NCBI GenBank assembly: GCA_904394705.1 | Contig: CAJFNJ010000012.1 | Span: forward strand, 1-44,375 | DNA length: 44,375 bases | Source: Avimicrobium caecorum | GTDB lineage: Bacteria; Bacillota; Clostridia; Oscillospirales; Ruminococcaceae | Direction: 5' to 3' | Notes under the pieces: generated by a model | Told to the model about the DNA's origin: nothing | The model's database searches: none | The model's input: only the letters and a program-made list of their open reading frames with translations | In this document: piece after piece, positions 23,585 to 31,442 of the stretch | Numbering within the stretch: position 1 is the stretch's first letter | Layout: each line of letters opens with the position of its first letter | Program-made: the position numbers and the translations under genes

Positions 23585-23612
23585 AAAAAACCGCATAGTG
23601 ACGCGGTTTTTT
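23585..23612. terminator. Symmetric hairpin downstream of dnaA
   Basis: AAAAAACCGC and GCGGTTTTTT pair around an 8-nt loop. On the minus strand it is a short intrinsic terminator between dnaA and dnaN, and it lies within the origin region. Confidence 0.65.
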
Positions 23613-23859
23613 GAGGGTGCGGCGCTGTCCGGAGCCTGTGGAAAAGGCTGTGGATTCCCGCCGGCGGGTCCGGGGCGGCGTGGAAACTTCTCAAAGCGGT
23701 GGAGTACTTCCGGTGTTTTCCGGGAAAATCCGGTGGAAAAGCACCGGTGGAGTCCGGCGGAGTTTTCCACCGTCCGGATAAGTGGATATGTTAAAAACCC
23801 GGGCAGAACCGGCGGCCTGTGGAAAACTCCCGGATCAGTTCCGGTTTCCGGGGAAGCAA

Positions 23860-25218
23860 TCAGCTGTCCCGGATATTTTTCACAATGTCTTCCACCGTTT
23901 CCTTGAAGTGGGTATCCTCCTTCATGCGGCTTTCCACCTGACCGATGGCATAGACGATGGTGGAGTGGTCCCGGTTGCCCAGCTCATCGCCGATGGCCTG
24001 CATGGATGCCTGGGTGATCTCCCGGATCACATAGGCGCTCACCTGCCGGGCGGTGGAGATATGGGCGGTGCGCTTCTGGGAGCGGATCTCATCGGGGGTG
24101 ACGCCATAGGTGCGGCCCACCTCGCTGATGATGCGTTCCACCGTCACCTGGATGGGCTGGCTGTCATTGAAGATGTCCCGGATGGCATTCTGGGCGATGA
24201 GAATGGTGGTGGGGCTGCCCACCAGCAGCTTATAGGCCTTGAGCTTCTTCACCACGCCTTCCAGCTGCCGGATATTGGACTTGAGCTTGTTGGCGATGTA
24301 CTCGCTCACCTCCGGGGGCATATCCAGATCCATGAGCTCGGCTTTCCGGCGGACAATGGCCACACGGGTTTCGAAGTCCGGGGGCTGGATGTCTGCCAGC
24401 AGGCCCCATTCAAACCGGGTCTTGAGGCGGTCCTCCAGGGTTTTGATCTCCTTGGGCGGTCGGTCGGAGGTGAGAATGATCTGCTTGCCGTTCTGGTGCA
24501 GCGTTTCAAAGGTATGGAAGAATTCCTCCTGGGTACGCTCCTTGCCGCCGATGAACTGAATATCGTCCACCAGCAGCACATCGGCACTGCGGTACTTGTT
24601 GTGGAACTCATTGGTGGTGTCATTCTTGATGGCGTCCACGATCTGATTGGTGAATTCCTCGCCCTTGATGTAGATGCAGTTGTAATCGGGGTGATTCTGT
24701 TTGATCTCGCTCATGATGGCGAGCATCAGATGGGTTTTGCCCAGTCCCGAGCCGCCGTAGATGAACAGTGGATTGTAGGCCTTGGCAGGATTGGCAGCCA
24801 CGGCCTGGGCAGCGGCATGGGCAAACTTGTTGGAGTTGCCCACAATGAAGGTGGCGAAGGTGTATTCATAATCGCCGCCCTGACTGCTCTTTTCGATCTC
24901 CTCGGGGCTGTACCGGTTGAAGGCCACCGACTGTTCCTCAGCCGCCAGAATGGGATTGACCTCGGTGGGTTTTTCCACGCAGAGGATCTCCACTTCCGCA
25001 GGGAAGCCCATCACTTCGGAAAAGCCCCGGGTGAGGACATCCATGTACTTTTTGGAGACCACGTCCTGCATGAAGCTGCTGTTCACCGAGAGCTTGGCTT
25101 TGCCGTCCTCGAAGCCCACCGGCTGGATCGGGGCGATCCAGAGGTCATAGGGCACGGGGCTGACTTCCTTTTTGCAGTACTCTTTGACGAGGGTAAAAAC
25201 TTCCGCAAAGGACTCCAT
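23860..25218 (-). CDS. dnaA: Chromosomal replication initiator DnaA
   Basis: DnaA is the AAA+ initiator that binds DnaA boxes and opens the origin. The 452-residue protein has the N-terminal helicase-loading domain, a short linker (about 85-115), Walker A GGSGLGKTHL, Walker B LLVDDIQFIGG, and the C-terminal DNA-binding signature GNRDHSTIVYAIGQVE. A GGAAGGAAAG region precedes the ATG at 25218. Promoter and boxes upstream suggest autoregulation. It is divergent from rpmH, the classic Firmicutes arrangement. Confidence 0.98.
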   Translation of the reverse strand: MESFAEVFTLVKEYCKKEVSPVPYDLWIAPIQPVGFEDGKAKLSVNSSFMQDVVSKKYMDVLTRGFSEVMGFPAEVEILCVEKPTEVNPILAAEEQSVAFNRYSPEEIEKSSQGGDYEYTFATFIVGNSNKFAHAAAQAVAANPAKAYNPLFIYGGSGLGKTHLMLAIMSEIKQNHPDYNCIYIKGEEFTNQIVDAIKNDTTNEFHNKYRSADVLLVDDIQFIGGKERTQEEFFHTFETLHQNGKQIILTSDRPPKEIKTLEDRLKTRFEWGLLADIQPPDFETRVAIVRRKAELMDLDMPPEVSEYIANKLKSNIRQLEGVVKKLKAYKLLVGSPTTILIAQNAIRDIFNDSQPIQVTVERIISEVGRTYGVTPDEIRSQKRTAHISTARQVSAYVIREITQASMQAIGDELGNRDHSTIVYAIGQVESRMKEDTHFKETVEDIVKNIRDS

Positions 25219-25275
25219 AACTCAACTCTTTCCTTCCTTTGGTTTTTCACTGATTCCACTTCTCCGGAACTGCTC

Positions 25276-25327
25276 TGTGGAAAGGGTGGGAGAAGGGTGT
25301 GGATAACTTGGTGGAAAATGTGGAAAA
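25276..25327. promoter_or_regulatory. DnaA-box cluster upstream of dnaA
   Basis: TGTGGAAAG (25276-25284), the perfect box TGTGGATAA (25298-25306) and TGTGGAAAA (25319-25327) are spaced about two helical turns apart in the dnaA leader. They could serve as the upstream part of a bipartite origin and in autorepression. Confidence 0.78.
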
Positions 25328-25390
25328 CTCATCTTCCACGAATTTTCCGGGATTTTACACAGCCGGAAACTGTTCAAAATTCACTCATAA

Positions 25391-25419
25391 ATGATACCAT
25401 AGTTTCACGCTCTTTTCAA
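25391..25419 (-). promoter_or_regulatory. dnaA promoter
   Basis: On the minus strand -35 TTGAAA (25414-25419) and -10 TATCAT (25391-25396) have a 17-bp spacer. The transcript would pass through the DnaA-box cluster before the dnaA ATG. Confidence 0.7.
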
Positions 25420-25555
25420 GATTTCAACGGGTTTTCAGCCTATTATATATAAATAGTATAGCCCATCGGGCCGTAAACTGGGGCGGATGCCGGAAATAAC
25501 CGGAAAAAAGTTTTGGGAAAAGGCGATTTTCCGGGAAAAAATGTGGGTTTGTGCC

Positions 25556-25585
25556 TTGACAGCGGGGCTTGGGATAAGCTATACT
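25556..25585 (+). promoter_or_regulatory. rpmH promoter
   Basis: Perfect -35 TTGACA (25556-25561), 18-bp spacer and -10 TATACT (25580-25585), about 40 bp before the rpmH ATG. Confidence 0.82.
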
Positions 25586-25625
25586 ATATTCTTGCAAGGT
25601 TTCGCTTTGAAAGGAGGGTGTCCTG

Positions 25626-25760
25626 ATGCTTAGAACCTATCAGCCCAAGAAGCTTCAGAGAAAGAAGGAGCATGGCTTCCGCAAGAGAATGAAAACTAAA
25701 AATGGTCGCAAGGTGCTCGCTCGCAGAAGAGCCAAGGGCAGAAAAAGACTGTCTTACTAA
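25626..25760 (+). CDS. rpmH: 50S ribosomal protein L34
   Basis: This 44-residue, very basic protein starts MLRTYQPKKLQRKKEHGFRK and ends RRAKGRKRLSY, a full-length L34. The ribosome site GAAAGGAGGG precedes the ATG. It is the first gene of the plus-strand arm and divergent from dnaA, with rnpA next after 116 bp, as in nearly all Firmicutes. Confidence 0.98.
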   Translation: MLRTYQPKKLQRKKEHGFRKRMKTKNGRKVLARRRAKGRKRLSY

Positions 25761-25876
25761 GATATTATAGGACCGCAAACGATCGCTTTGTGGTCCTGTT
25801 TTGTTATTGGTAAGAATCCGGAATTTCTGCTGCCTTACGGCAGGCCATCGGGCAGGGAAAGCCAGAAGGAGTTTGC

Positions 25877-26245
25877 ATGCAGTCGGTTACGCTCAATGAG
25901 AACAGGGATTTCAGACGGGCCTATGCCAAAGGCAAGAGCCGGGTCCACCGTCTTTTGGTGACCTATGTCCTGAGGAACCGGCTGGGTGTGAACCGGGTGG
26001 GTTTCACTGCCACCAAAAAAATCGGCAAAGCCTGCAGACGCAACCGCGCCAGACGAGTTATCCGCGAAGCCTATCGTATTCTGGAGCCGCAGCTTCGTCA
26101 GGGGTATGACATCGTATTTGTCGCCCGCGGCGCCACCGGCGAGGTAAAAATGCAGGAAGTCCTGGCTGTGATGAAAAACCAGCTGGGTTCCATTATGCTG
26201 CCGCAGCAGGCCGATGCTGCCCGGACTGAGGAGAATGCCCGATGA
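25877..26245 (+). CDS. rnpA: Ribonuclease P protein component
   Basis: RnpA is the protein cofactor of the RNase P ribozyme that trims tRNA 5' leaders. The 122-residue protein has the N-terminal NENRDFRRAYAKGKS and the RNR signature in ACRRNRARRVIREAYR. AGAAGGAG precedes the ATG. The stop codon overlaps the yidD start as ATGA, so the two are translationally coupled. Confidence 0.96.
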   Translation: MQSVTLNENRDFRRAYAKGKSRVHRLLVTYVLRNRLGVNRVGFTATKKIGKACRRNRARRVIREAYRILEPQLRQGYDIVFVARGATGEVKMQEVLAVMKNQLGSIMLPQQADAARTEENAR

Positions 26246-26502
26246 AAAATCCCCTCAAGGGGCTGTGTCTGGCCCTGATCCGGTTTTATCAGAGATGTAT
26301 CAGTCCATATACGCCTGCCCACTGCAGGTTTTATCCAACCTGCTCCTCTTACGCGTTCCAGGCGATCAGTCGCTTCGGCGTACTGAGGGGCGGGTTTCTT
26401 GCTGTCAAACGGATTCTGCGATGCAATCCCCTCTTCCCCGGCGGATATGATCCTGTCCCGGAAGAGTTCCATTTTTTCCGCGGAAAATCCGAACCGGACT
26501 GA
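26242..26502 (+). CDS. yidD: Membrane protein insertion efficiency factor YidD
   Basis: This 86-residue YidD-family protein has the conserved RFYQRCISPYTPAHCRFYP, three Cys residues in the HCRF/TCSSYA/RCNP pattern, and GGYDPVP at the end. It is thought to assist YidC-dependent membrane insertion. It overlaps rnpA by 4 bp and is followed by yidC after 186 bp in which nothing firm was recognised. Confidence 0.95.
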   Translation: MKNPLKGLCLALIRFYQRCISPYTPAHCRFYPTCSSYAFQAISRFGVLRGGFLAVKRILRCNPLFPGGYDPVPEEFHFFRGKSEPD

Positions 26503-26688
26503 CCGTCCCGCGTTTCCCCGAAAAAGGGCAGGGTCCCCGTTCCCCCGGAGGACTCCCCTTTTCTGACCAAAACACCGTATCATACAGGTTCGCCCCCTCC
26601 TTTTTACTACTCAGAGCCTGTGTGATCCCCAAAAATTCCGGGGGACCTATGAACCGTCCGAAATAATCCACTGTAAGGAGTACACAGA

Positions 26689-27837
26689 ATGAGAATACTT
26701 GGTATCCCGCTTGGCTGGATTCTGCATTTCTGCTATTCGCTGGTACAGAACTATGGTCTGGCCCTGGTGATGTTCACTGTGCTGGCCCGTCTGATCCTGC
26801 TGCCCCTTTCCATCAAGCAGCAGAAGGGCATGGTCAAGATGGCTATGTTCCGCCCGAAGATGGAGGAGATCCAGAAGAAATACGCCAAAAATCCCCAGAA
26901 GATGAATGAGGAGCTCACCAACCTCTATGCCAGAGAGGGCTATAACCCCATGTCGGGTTGTCTGCCCACCCTGATCCAGTTCCCCATTCTCTTTGGTCTG
27001 ATCGATGTTATCTATAACCCCCTGACCCATCTGCTGCGCATGGATGCGGCTACCATCGGCAATGCGGTAACCATTGCCCAGAGCGTACTGGGTGAAGGCG
27101 GTATGAGCCGGTACAGCAAGGAAATGAGTGTCATCAGCGCGGTGGCACAGAATCCCGCGGCATTTTCGTCCATTGGCGGCGATTTTGTCAGCCAGATCCA
27201 GAACTTCGACTTTACCTTCTTTGGTCTGGACCTGGGTACAACTCCCACCTTTGCCCTGAATCTGTTCCTGCTCATTCCGATCCTGTCGGGCCTGTCTTCC
27301 TTCCTGATGTCCTGGCTGTCCATGAAGAACAATGCCATGCCCAATGAAGGTTCCACCGCTGCCATGAACCGGTCGATGATGATCATGATGCCGCTGATGT
27401 CGGTGTGGATCTCCTTCCAGGTACCGGCAGGCGTAGGTATCTACTGGGTACTGTCCAACGCGCTGGCTCTGATCCAGATGTATGTGCTGGGCAAGCTCTA
27501 CAATCCCCGTGAAATGGCAGCCAAGGCTAAGGCTGAACTGGAAGCCCAGCGGGAAGCTGAGCGCCAGGAGAAGATCGAAGCCCGCAAGGCAGCCAAGGAA
27601 AAGCAGGCGGAAAAGAACCGCAAGGCTGCGGAAGCTGCCAAGGCAGGCAAGAAGCGGAATGCTCCGGTGGAAGTAGAGGAAGAGACTCTGATCGATCTGG
27701 TAGAGAACGATGAAGTGGACGAAAAGGCGCTCTCCCAGAAGGAGATCAACCGTATGAAGCTGGCAGCAGCCCGTCGCCGTGACGCCGAGCGTTATGGCGA
27801 GGAATATGTGGAAGTTTCGGACGAGGATCTGGAATAA
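26689..27837 (+). CDS. yidC: Membrane insertase YidC/OxaA (SpoIIIJ type)
   Basis: YidC inserts and folds membrane proteins alone or with Sec. The 382-residue protein has the Firmicutes architecture without a large periplasmic domain: NYGLALVMFTVLARLILLPL, a charged hairpin with KMEEIQKKYAKNPQKMNEEL, GCLPTLIQFPILFGL, and later helices ending in GIYWVLSNALALIQM. No lipobox is seen at the N-terminus, unlike SpoIIIJ. The C-terminal 110 residues are a highly charged Ala/Lys/Glu coiled-coil-like tail followed by an acidic end, longer than average and likely to contact ribosomes. An AAGGAG site precedes the ATG. Confidence 0.96.
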   Translation: MRILGIPLGWILHFCYSLVQNYGLALVMFTVLARLILLPLSIKQQKGMVKMAMFRPKMEEIQKKYAKNPQKMNEELTNLYAREGYNPMSGCLPTLIQFPILFGLIDVIYNPLTHLLRMDAATIGNAVTIAQSVLGEGGMSRYSKEMSVISAVAQNPAAFSSIGGDFVSQIQNFDFTFFGLDLGTTPTFALNLFLLIPILSGLSSFLMSWLSMKNNAMPNEGSTAAMNRSMMIMMPLMSVWISFQVPAGVGIYWVLSNALALIQMYVLGKLYNPREMAAKAKAELEAQREAERQEKIEARKAAKEKQAEKNRKAAEAAKAGKKRNAPVEVEEETLIDLVENDEVDEKALSQKEINRMKLAAARRRDAERYGEEYVEVSDEDLE

Positions 27838-27927
27838 GAGCAGATCTGTTCATCGGAACGGTTCCCGTCGCCGGGGATTCCTATCCCGGCAGTTATACAG
27901 CGGTCTGTATCAAGAGGAGGAACACAG

Positions 27928-29034
27928 ATGAAACGAGAATATATCGGCACCGGCAAAACGGTGGACGAAGCAATCGAAGCAGCTTGTGCGGCACTGGGCT
28001 GTGAGCGTTCGGAAATCGAGTTTGAGATCCTGGCACTGGCCAAAAAGAGCTTCTTTGGACTGCGTACCACACCGGCTCAGGTCAAGGTGACCTGGGAGGA
28101 CGGCACACCGGAACCCCGTGCCAACCGTCCCCAGGAGGGCCGTCGGGAGAAGAAGGCAGAAAAGCCTGCGGAAAAGCCGGCAGAGAAGAAGCCGGAGCCC
28201 CGTGCGGAGAAGCCGAAGAATGAGCCGAAGCCCGAGAAGCCCAAGGCAGAAAAGCCGGCGGAACCGAAGCCGGAAAAGCCCAGGGCTGAGAAGGCAGAGA
28301 AGCCCAGAGCCGAGAAGCCGGCGGAGAAGAAGCCGGAGATCGAGCCCATGCGTCCCCTGCCCGAGCTGAGCGATGAGATCCCCGAGGCAGTGAAGCCCAA
28401 GGCAGAGCTGGCAGCGGCCTATCTCACCGAAGTGATCAGGGCCATGGAAGTCAAGGACTTCACCATCACCCCGAAGATGCGGGAAGATACCCTGGTGCTG
28501 CTCATTGAGGGCAGTGATCTGGGCGTCGTGATCGGACGCCGGGGCGAAACCCTGGACAGCCTGCAGGTACTTACCGGCCTGGCAGCCAACCGGGGCGAAG
28601 GCGAGTATGTCCGGGTGAACCTGGACAGCGGCAACTTCCGGGAGAAGCGCACCAGGACCCTGGAAGAACTGGCTGTGAAGATGGCAAAGAACGCGGTCCG
28701 TACCGGACGCAGCACCACTCTGGAGCCCATGAACCCCTATGACCGCCGGATCATTCACGCGGCGGTAGCGGGTGTGGAAGGCGCAGCCTCCACCTCCATC
28801 GGGGAGGAGCCCAACCGTCGGGTAGTCATCAGCTCGCTGAATCCCCGCAAGCCCCAGCAGGATCGCCGGGGCGGACATGGCGGCAGAGGCCGTCGGGGCG
28901 GACGAGGCGGTGACCGCCGCCGGGACAGCCGTCCGGCTGAGAATACCGCAGTAAACGCGGAGAAGCCGGCAGCTCCCAAGGCTCCCCTGAAGGAAGCCGA
29001 GGACAAGCCGCTCTACGGCAAGATCGAGCTGTAA
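27928..29034 (+). CDS. jag: RNA-binding protein Jag/KhpB
   Basis: This 368-residue protein has the Jag-N domain (MKREYIGTGKTVDEAIEAAC) and a KH domain with GVVIGRRGETLDSLQ. An R3H domain follows, with MNPYDRRIIHAAVAGVEG and TSIGEEPNRRVVI. KhpB binds RNA, usually with KhpA, and influences division and envelope synthesis. Two features are extended here: a linker of about 80 residues dominated by EKPAEKP-like repeats, and an RGG-type tail (RGGHGGRGRRGGRGG) that would add RNA affinity. AGGAGG precedes the ATG. It follows yidC in the conserved order. Confidence 0.95.
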   Translation: MKREYIGTGKTVDEAIEAACAALGCERSEIEFEILALAKKSFFGLRTTPAQVKVTWEDGTPEPRANRPQEGRREKKAEKPAEKPAEKKPEPRAEKPKNEPKPEKPKAEKPAEPKPEKPRAEKAEKPRAEKPAEKKPEIEPMRPLPELSDEIPEAVKPKAELAAAYLTEVIRAMEVKDFTITPKMREDTLVLLIEGSDLGVVIGRRGETLDSLQVLTGLAANRGEGEYVRVNLDSGNFREKRTRTLEELAVKMAKNAVRTGRSTTLEPMNPYDRRIIHAAVAGVEGAASTSIGEEPNRRVVISSLNPRKPQQDRRGGHGGRGRRGGRGGDRRRDSRPAENTAVNAEKPAAPKAPLKEAEDKPLYGKIEL

Positions 29035-29048
29035 TCCTGTCTTTGAAG

Positions 29049-29086
29049 CAGACAGCGGGAAGAGAAATCCTGCTGTCTGTTTTTTT
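29049..29086 (+). terminator. jag terminator
   Basis: CAGACAGC and GCTGTCTG form the stem around an A-rich loop, followed by seven T residues, 15 bp after the jag stop codon. Confidence 0.9.
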
Positions 29087-29098
29087 GCGCTCCGGCAG

Positions 29099-29128
29099 GT
29101 GACAGCCCCCGGGCCGCTGTGGTAAGAT
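29099..29128 (+). promoter_or_regulatory. Possible promoter of the PNPOx-like gene
   Basis: GTGACA (29099-29104) and TAAGAT (29123-29128) with an 18-bp spacer, just past the jag terminator and 40 bp before the next start. Confidence 0.5.
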
Positions 29129-29168
29129 AGAGGCAAACAAGGCCCTGTATGAAAGGAGATTTTCAGTT

Positions 29169-29642
29169 ATGCAGCATCGTATGAAGGAGTTCTCCATGAC
29201 GCCCGAAGCCACCCTCGCCCTGCTCGGGCGGGGACAGGTGGGTGTGCTCTCCACCTCGGGAGCGGACGGCGCACCCTATGGCGTGCCGGTGCACTATCTC
29301 TGGCAGGACGGCAAACTCTGGTTCCATGGCCTGCCCGCCGGGGAAAAGCTGGAGAATATCGCCCGGGATCACCGGGTGTGCTTTACCGTATGGGAGTTCG
29401 GCGGAATCCTCACCGAGGGCGCCGAAAATCCCTGCCAGGCTGACGCCGCCTATGAGTGCGCTGTCCTCCGGGGCAAGGCACGGCTGGTGGACGATCCCGC
29501 CGAAAAGCGCCGTATCTTCCTGGCGATCACCGAAAAGTATGCCCCGGAGCTTCTGGATCTGCCCATTCCCGAGGCCCGCATCGCCGGTACAGCCCTGGTG
29601 GAAGTCACCCCTGTCACCCTCACCGGCAAGTATCACCGCTGA
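29169..29642 (+). CDS. Pyridoxamine 5'-phosphate oxidase-like (NimA-type) flavoprotein
   Basis: This 157-residue protein has the split-barrel FMN-binding fold of the PNPOx-like family. LGRGQVGVLSTSGADGAPYGV and YLWQDGKLWFHGLPAGEKLEN are typical of the NimA/5-nitroimidazole-resistance-like subgroup common in gut Clostridia. Members bind flavin or haem; the natural substrate is generally unknown. The start at 29169 follows AAAGGAG at some distance; an internal ATG at 29184 is possible. It is monocistronic between two terminators. Confidence 0.83.
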   Translation: MQHRMKEFSMTPEATLALLGRGQVGVLSTSGADGAPYGVPVHYLWQDGKLWFHGLPAGEKLENIARDHRVCFTVWEFGGILTEGAENPCQADAAYECAVLRGKARLVDDPAEKRRIFLAITEKYAPELLDLPIPEARIAGTALVEVTPVTLTGKYHR

Positions 29643-29655
29643 TGGTTTCCTGCTC

Positions 29656-29691
29656 CCGCCCTGCCCCGTATTCCCGGAGCAGGGCGGTTTT
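29656..29691 (+). terminator. Terminator after the PNPOx-like gene
   Basis: CCGCCCTG and CAGGGCGG form an 8-bp stem followed by TTTT, 14 bp after the stop codon. The T run is short. Confidence 0.65.
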
Positions 29692-29713
29692 CCGCTCTCC
29701 AGGCCGGAAAAGG

Positions 29714-29742
29714 TTGCCATCCCCGGCGGGAACGATTATAAT
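29714..29742 (+). promoter_or_regulatory. murD promoter
   Basis: -35 TTGCCA (29714-29719) and perfect -10 TATAAT (29737-29742) with a 17-bp spacer. It predicts a leader of about 160 nt before murD. Confidence 0.8.
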
Positions 29743-29909
29743 GGGGTTTGTAAATCCTGTCCCGGAACGGGTGCCGTCCGGGGAGGGGAACTTTTTGCCC
29801 CAAGGCAGAATCTTTATGCCCTGGCCCCGGCTAAAAAAGAAGAATCGGGGATAGAATAAAAGGGAGAAAGAATCCCAATTTTCACCCAATCAGAGAGGAA
29901 GCGTTTCCT

Positions 29910-31301
29910 ATGAAACTTACACTGGAACAGTACCACAGCATGATCAAGACCCGCTCCATCGGCTTTATCGGAGTGGGTGTCAGCCATCGGGAGCTGATCC
30001 GTCAGTATGCCGCTGCCGGAGCCCGGCTCACCGTCCGGGACCGCCGCAGCCTTGAGGAACTGGGCGACTTCGGCAGGGAGCTCACTCAGATGGGAGTCCG
30101 GCTCATGCTGGGCGCCGATTACCTCCGGGACATCACCGAGGAGGTGCTCTTCCGCACCCCCGGCATGAAGTTCTATACCCCTGAACTCACCGAAGCCCGC
30201 CGCCGGGGTGTGGCAGTCACCAGTGAGCTGGAGCTTTTCCTGGCGCTCTGTCCCTGTCCGGTGTATGGCATCACCGGTTCAGACGGCAAGACCACCAGCA
30301 CCACCCTCATCGCCGAACTGCTCCGGCGGTCGGGCCGGACGGTGCATCTGGGCGGCAATATCGGCGCGCCGCTGCTGCCGGTCATCGACCAGGTTAAGCC
30401 CGAAGATGCCGCTGTGGTGGAGCTTTCCAGCTTCCAGCTCATCTCCATGCGCCGCAGTCCTGATACCGCCCTCATCACCAATGTGGCGCCCAACCATCTG
30501 GATATGCACAAGGATATGCAGGAGTATGTGGACGCCAAAAAGAATCTCTACCGCCATCAGGACGCCTTCAGCCGGACGGTGCTCAACTGGGATAATGACA
30601 TCACCCGTTCCATGGCAGAGGAGGTCCGGGGGGATCTCTACTGGTTCTCCCGCCGGGAAACCGTTTCCCGTGGAACATATCTCGACACCGACGGCGTCCT
30701 CCATCATATCGATGAAACCGGCGATGTGGCGCTCTTCCCCATGCAGGAGATCCGCATTCCCGGCATGCACAATGTAGAGAACTTCCTCGGCGTCATTGCG
30801 GCGCTGTGGGGCGAGGTTCCTCCGGAGCTGTTTTGCACCGTGGCAAGGGAGTTTGCCGGAGTGGAGCACCGCATCGAGTTTGTGCGGGAGCTCGATGGCG
30901 TCAAGTGGTACAACGACTCCATTGCCTCCAACCCCACCCGTACCATTGCGGGACTGATGAGCTTCAATCAGAAGCTCTGCATCATCGCCGGCGGCTATGA
31001 CAAGAAGATCCCCTTCCAGCCGCTGGCAGACCCGGTGGCAGAGCGGGTGAAGCTGCTGATCCTCACCGGCCCCACCGCTGATAAGATCGAAGCGGCAGTG
31101 AAGGCAAGCCCCAAATATGACCCGGCTCAGTGCCGGATTCTCCGGGCGAAGGATCTGCCCGAAGCGGTGGCACTGGCCCGGCAGGAGACTGTCCCCGGGG
31201 ATATTGTATCCCTCTCCCCGGCGTGTGCCAGCTTTGATGCCTATCCGAACTTCGAGGTGCGGGGACAGCACTTCAAGGAGCTGGTACGGGCGCTGTCCTG
31301 A
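29910..31301 (+). CDS. murD: UDP-N-acetylmuramoyl-L-alanine:D-glutamate ligase
   Basis: MurD adds D-glutamate to UDP-MurNAc-L-Ala in cytoplasmic peptidoglycan precursor synthesis, using ATP. The 463-residue protein has the N-terminal Rossmann domain (GFIGVGVSHRELI), the Mur ATP loop GSDGKTTSTTL, NVAPNHLDMH, and the C-terminal ligase region WYNDSIASNPTRT with GGYDKKIPF. The usual GxGxSG-like loop reads GVGVSHRE, a small deviation shared by some clostridial homologues. It is not in a dcw cluster but alone beside the origin arm. AGAGAGGAAG lies before the ATG. A weak parS-like site is embedded at 30662-30677. Confidence 0.95.
   Translation: MKLTLEQYHSMIKTRSIGFIGVGVSHRELIRQYAAAGARLTVRDRRSLEELGDFGRELTQMGVRLMLGADYLRDITEEVLFRTPGMKFYTPELTEARRRGVAVTSELELFLALCPCPVYGITGSDGKTTSTTLIAELLRRSGRTVHLGGNIGAPLLPVIDQVKPEDAAVVELSSFQLISMRRSPDTALITNVAPNHLDMHKDMQEYVDAKKNLYRHQDAFSRTVLNWDNDITRSMAEEVRGDLYWFSRRETVSRGTYLDTDGVLHHIDETGDVALFPMQEIRIPGMHNVENFLGVIAALWGEVPPELFCTVAREFAGVEHRIEFVRELDGVKWYNDSIASNPTRTIAGLMSFNQKLCIIAGGYDKKIPFQPLADPVAERVKLLILTGPTADKIEAAVKASPKYDPAQCRILRAKDLPEAVALARQETVPGDIVSLSPACASFDAYPNFEVRGQHFKELVRALS
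30662..30677. promoter_or_regulatory. Weak parS-like site within murD
   Basis: On the minus strand TGTTCCACGGGAAACG differs from TGTTNCACGTGAAACA at one core base and the last base. It would be the only site to the right of dnaA. Confidence 0.45.
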
Positions 31302-31442
31302 GCCGGGACAGAACTCCCTCCCACTATAAGAAGAAAAAACCGGTGATCCGGGCAGAAAAATGCCCCAAAACCGGTGCTTTACATAAATTTTACACAAAGC
31401 CCGTCCTGTCCGACCAGGGACAGGACAGGAAGGAGGCGTTTC

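Larger units (their letters stand above)
23513..23859. other. oriC: Candidate oriC unwinding region (dnaA-dnaN gap)
   Basis: This gap holds an AT-rich tract (about 23514-23545), TAG/GAG triplets at 23545-23559, and a GC-rich GGGGCGCCG. To the right are DnaA-box-like 9-mers: TGTGGAAAA (23637-23645), TGTGGATTC (23649-23657), TCCGGATAA (23774-23782) and TGTGGAAAA (23818-23826). The reference box is TGTGGATAA (TTATCCACA). The order boxes, GC cluster, triplets, AT tract follows the Firmicutes basal unwinding layout, although the nearest box is about 75 bp from the triplets. Confidence 0.7.

Noticed and set aside
29905..29922. parS-like palindrome GTTTCCTATGAAAC at the murD start
   Set aside because: Three or more core mismatches to the parS consensus, and the match is explained by the start codon context.
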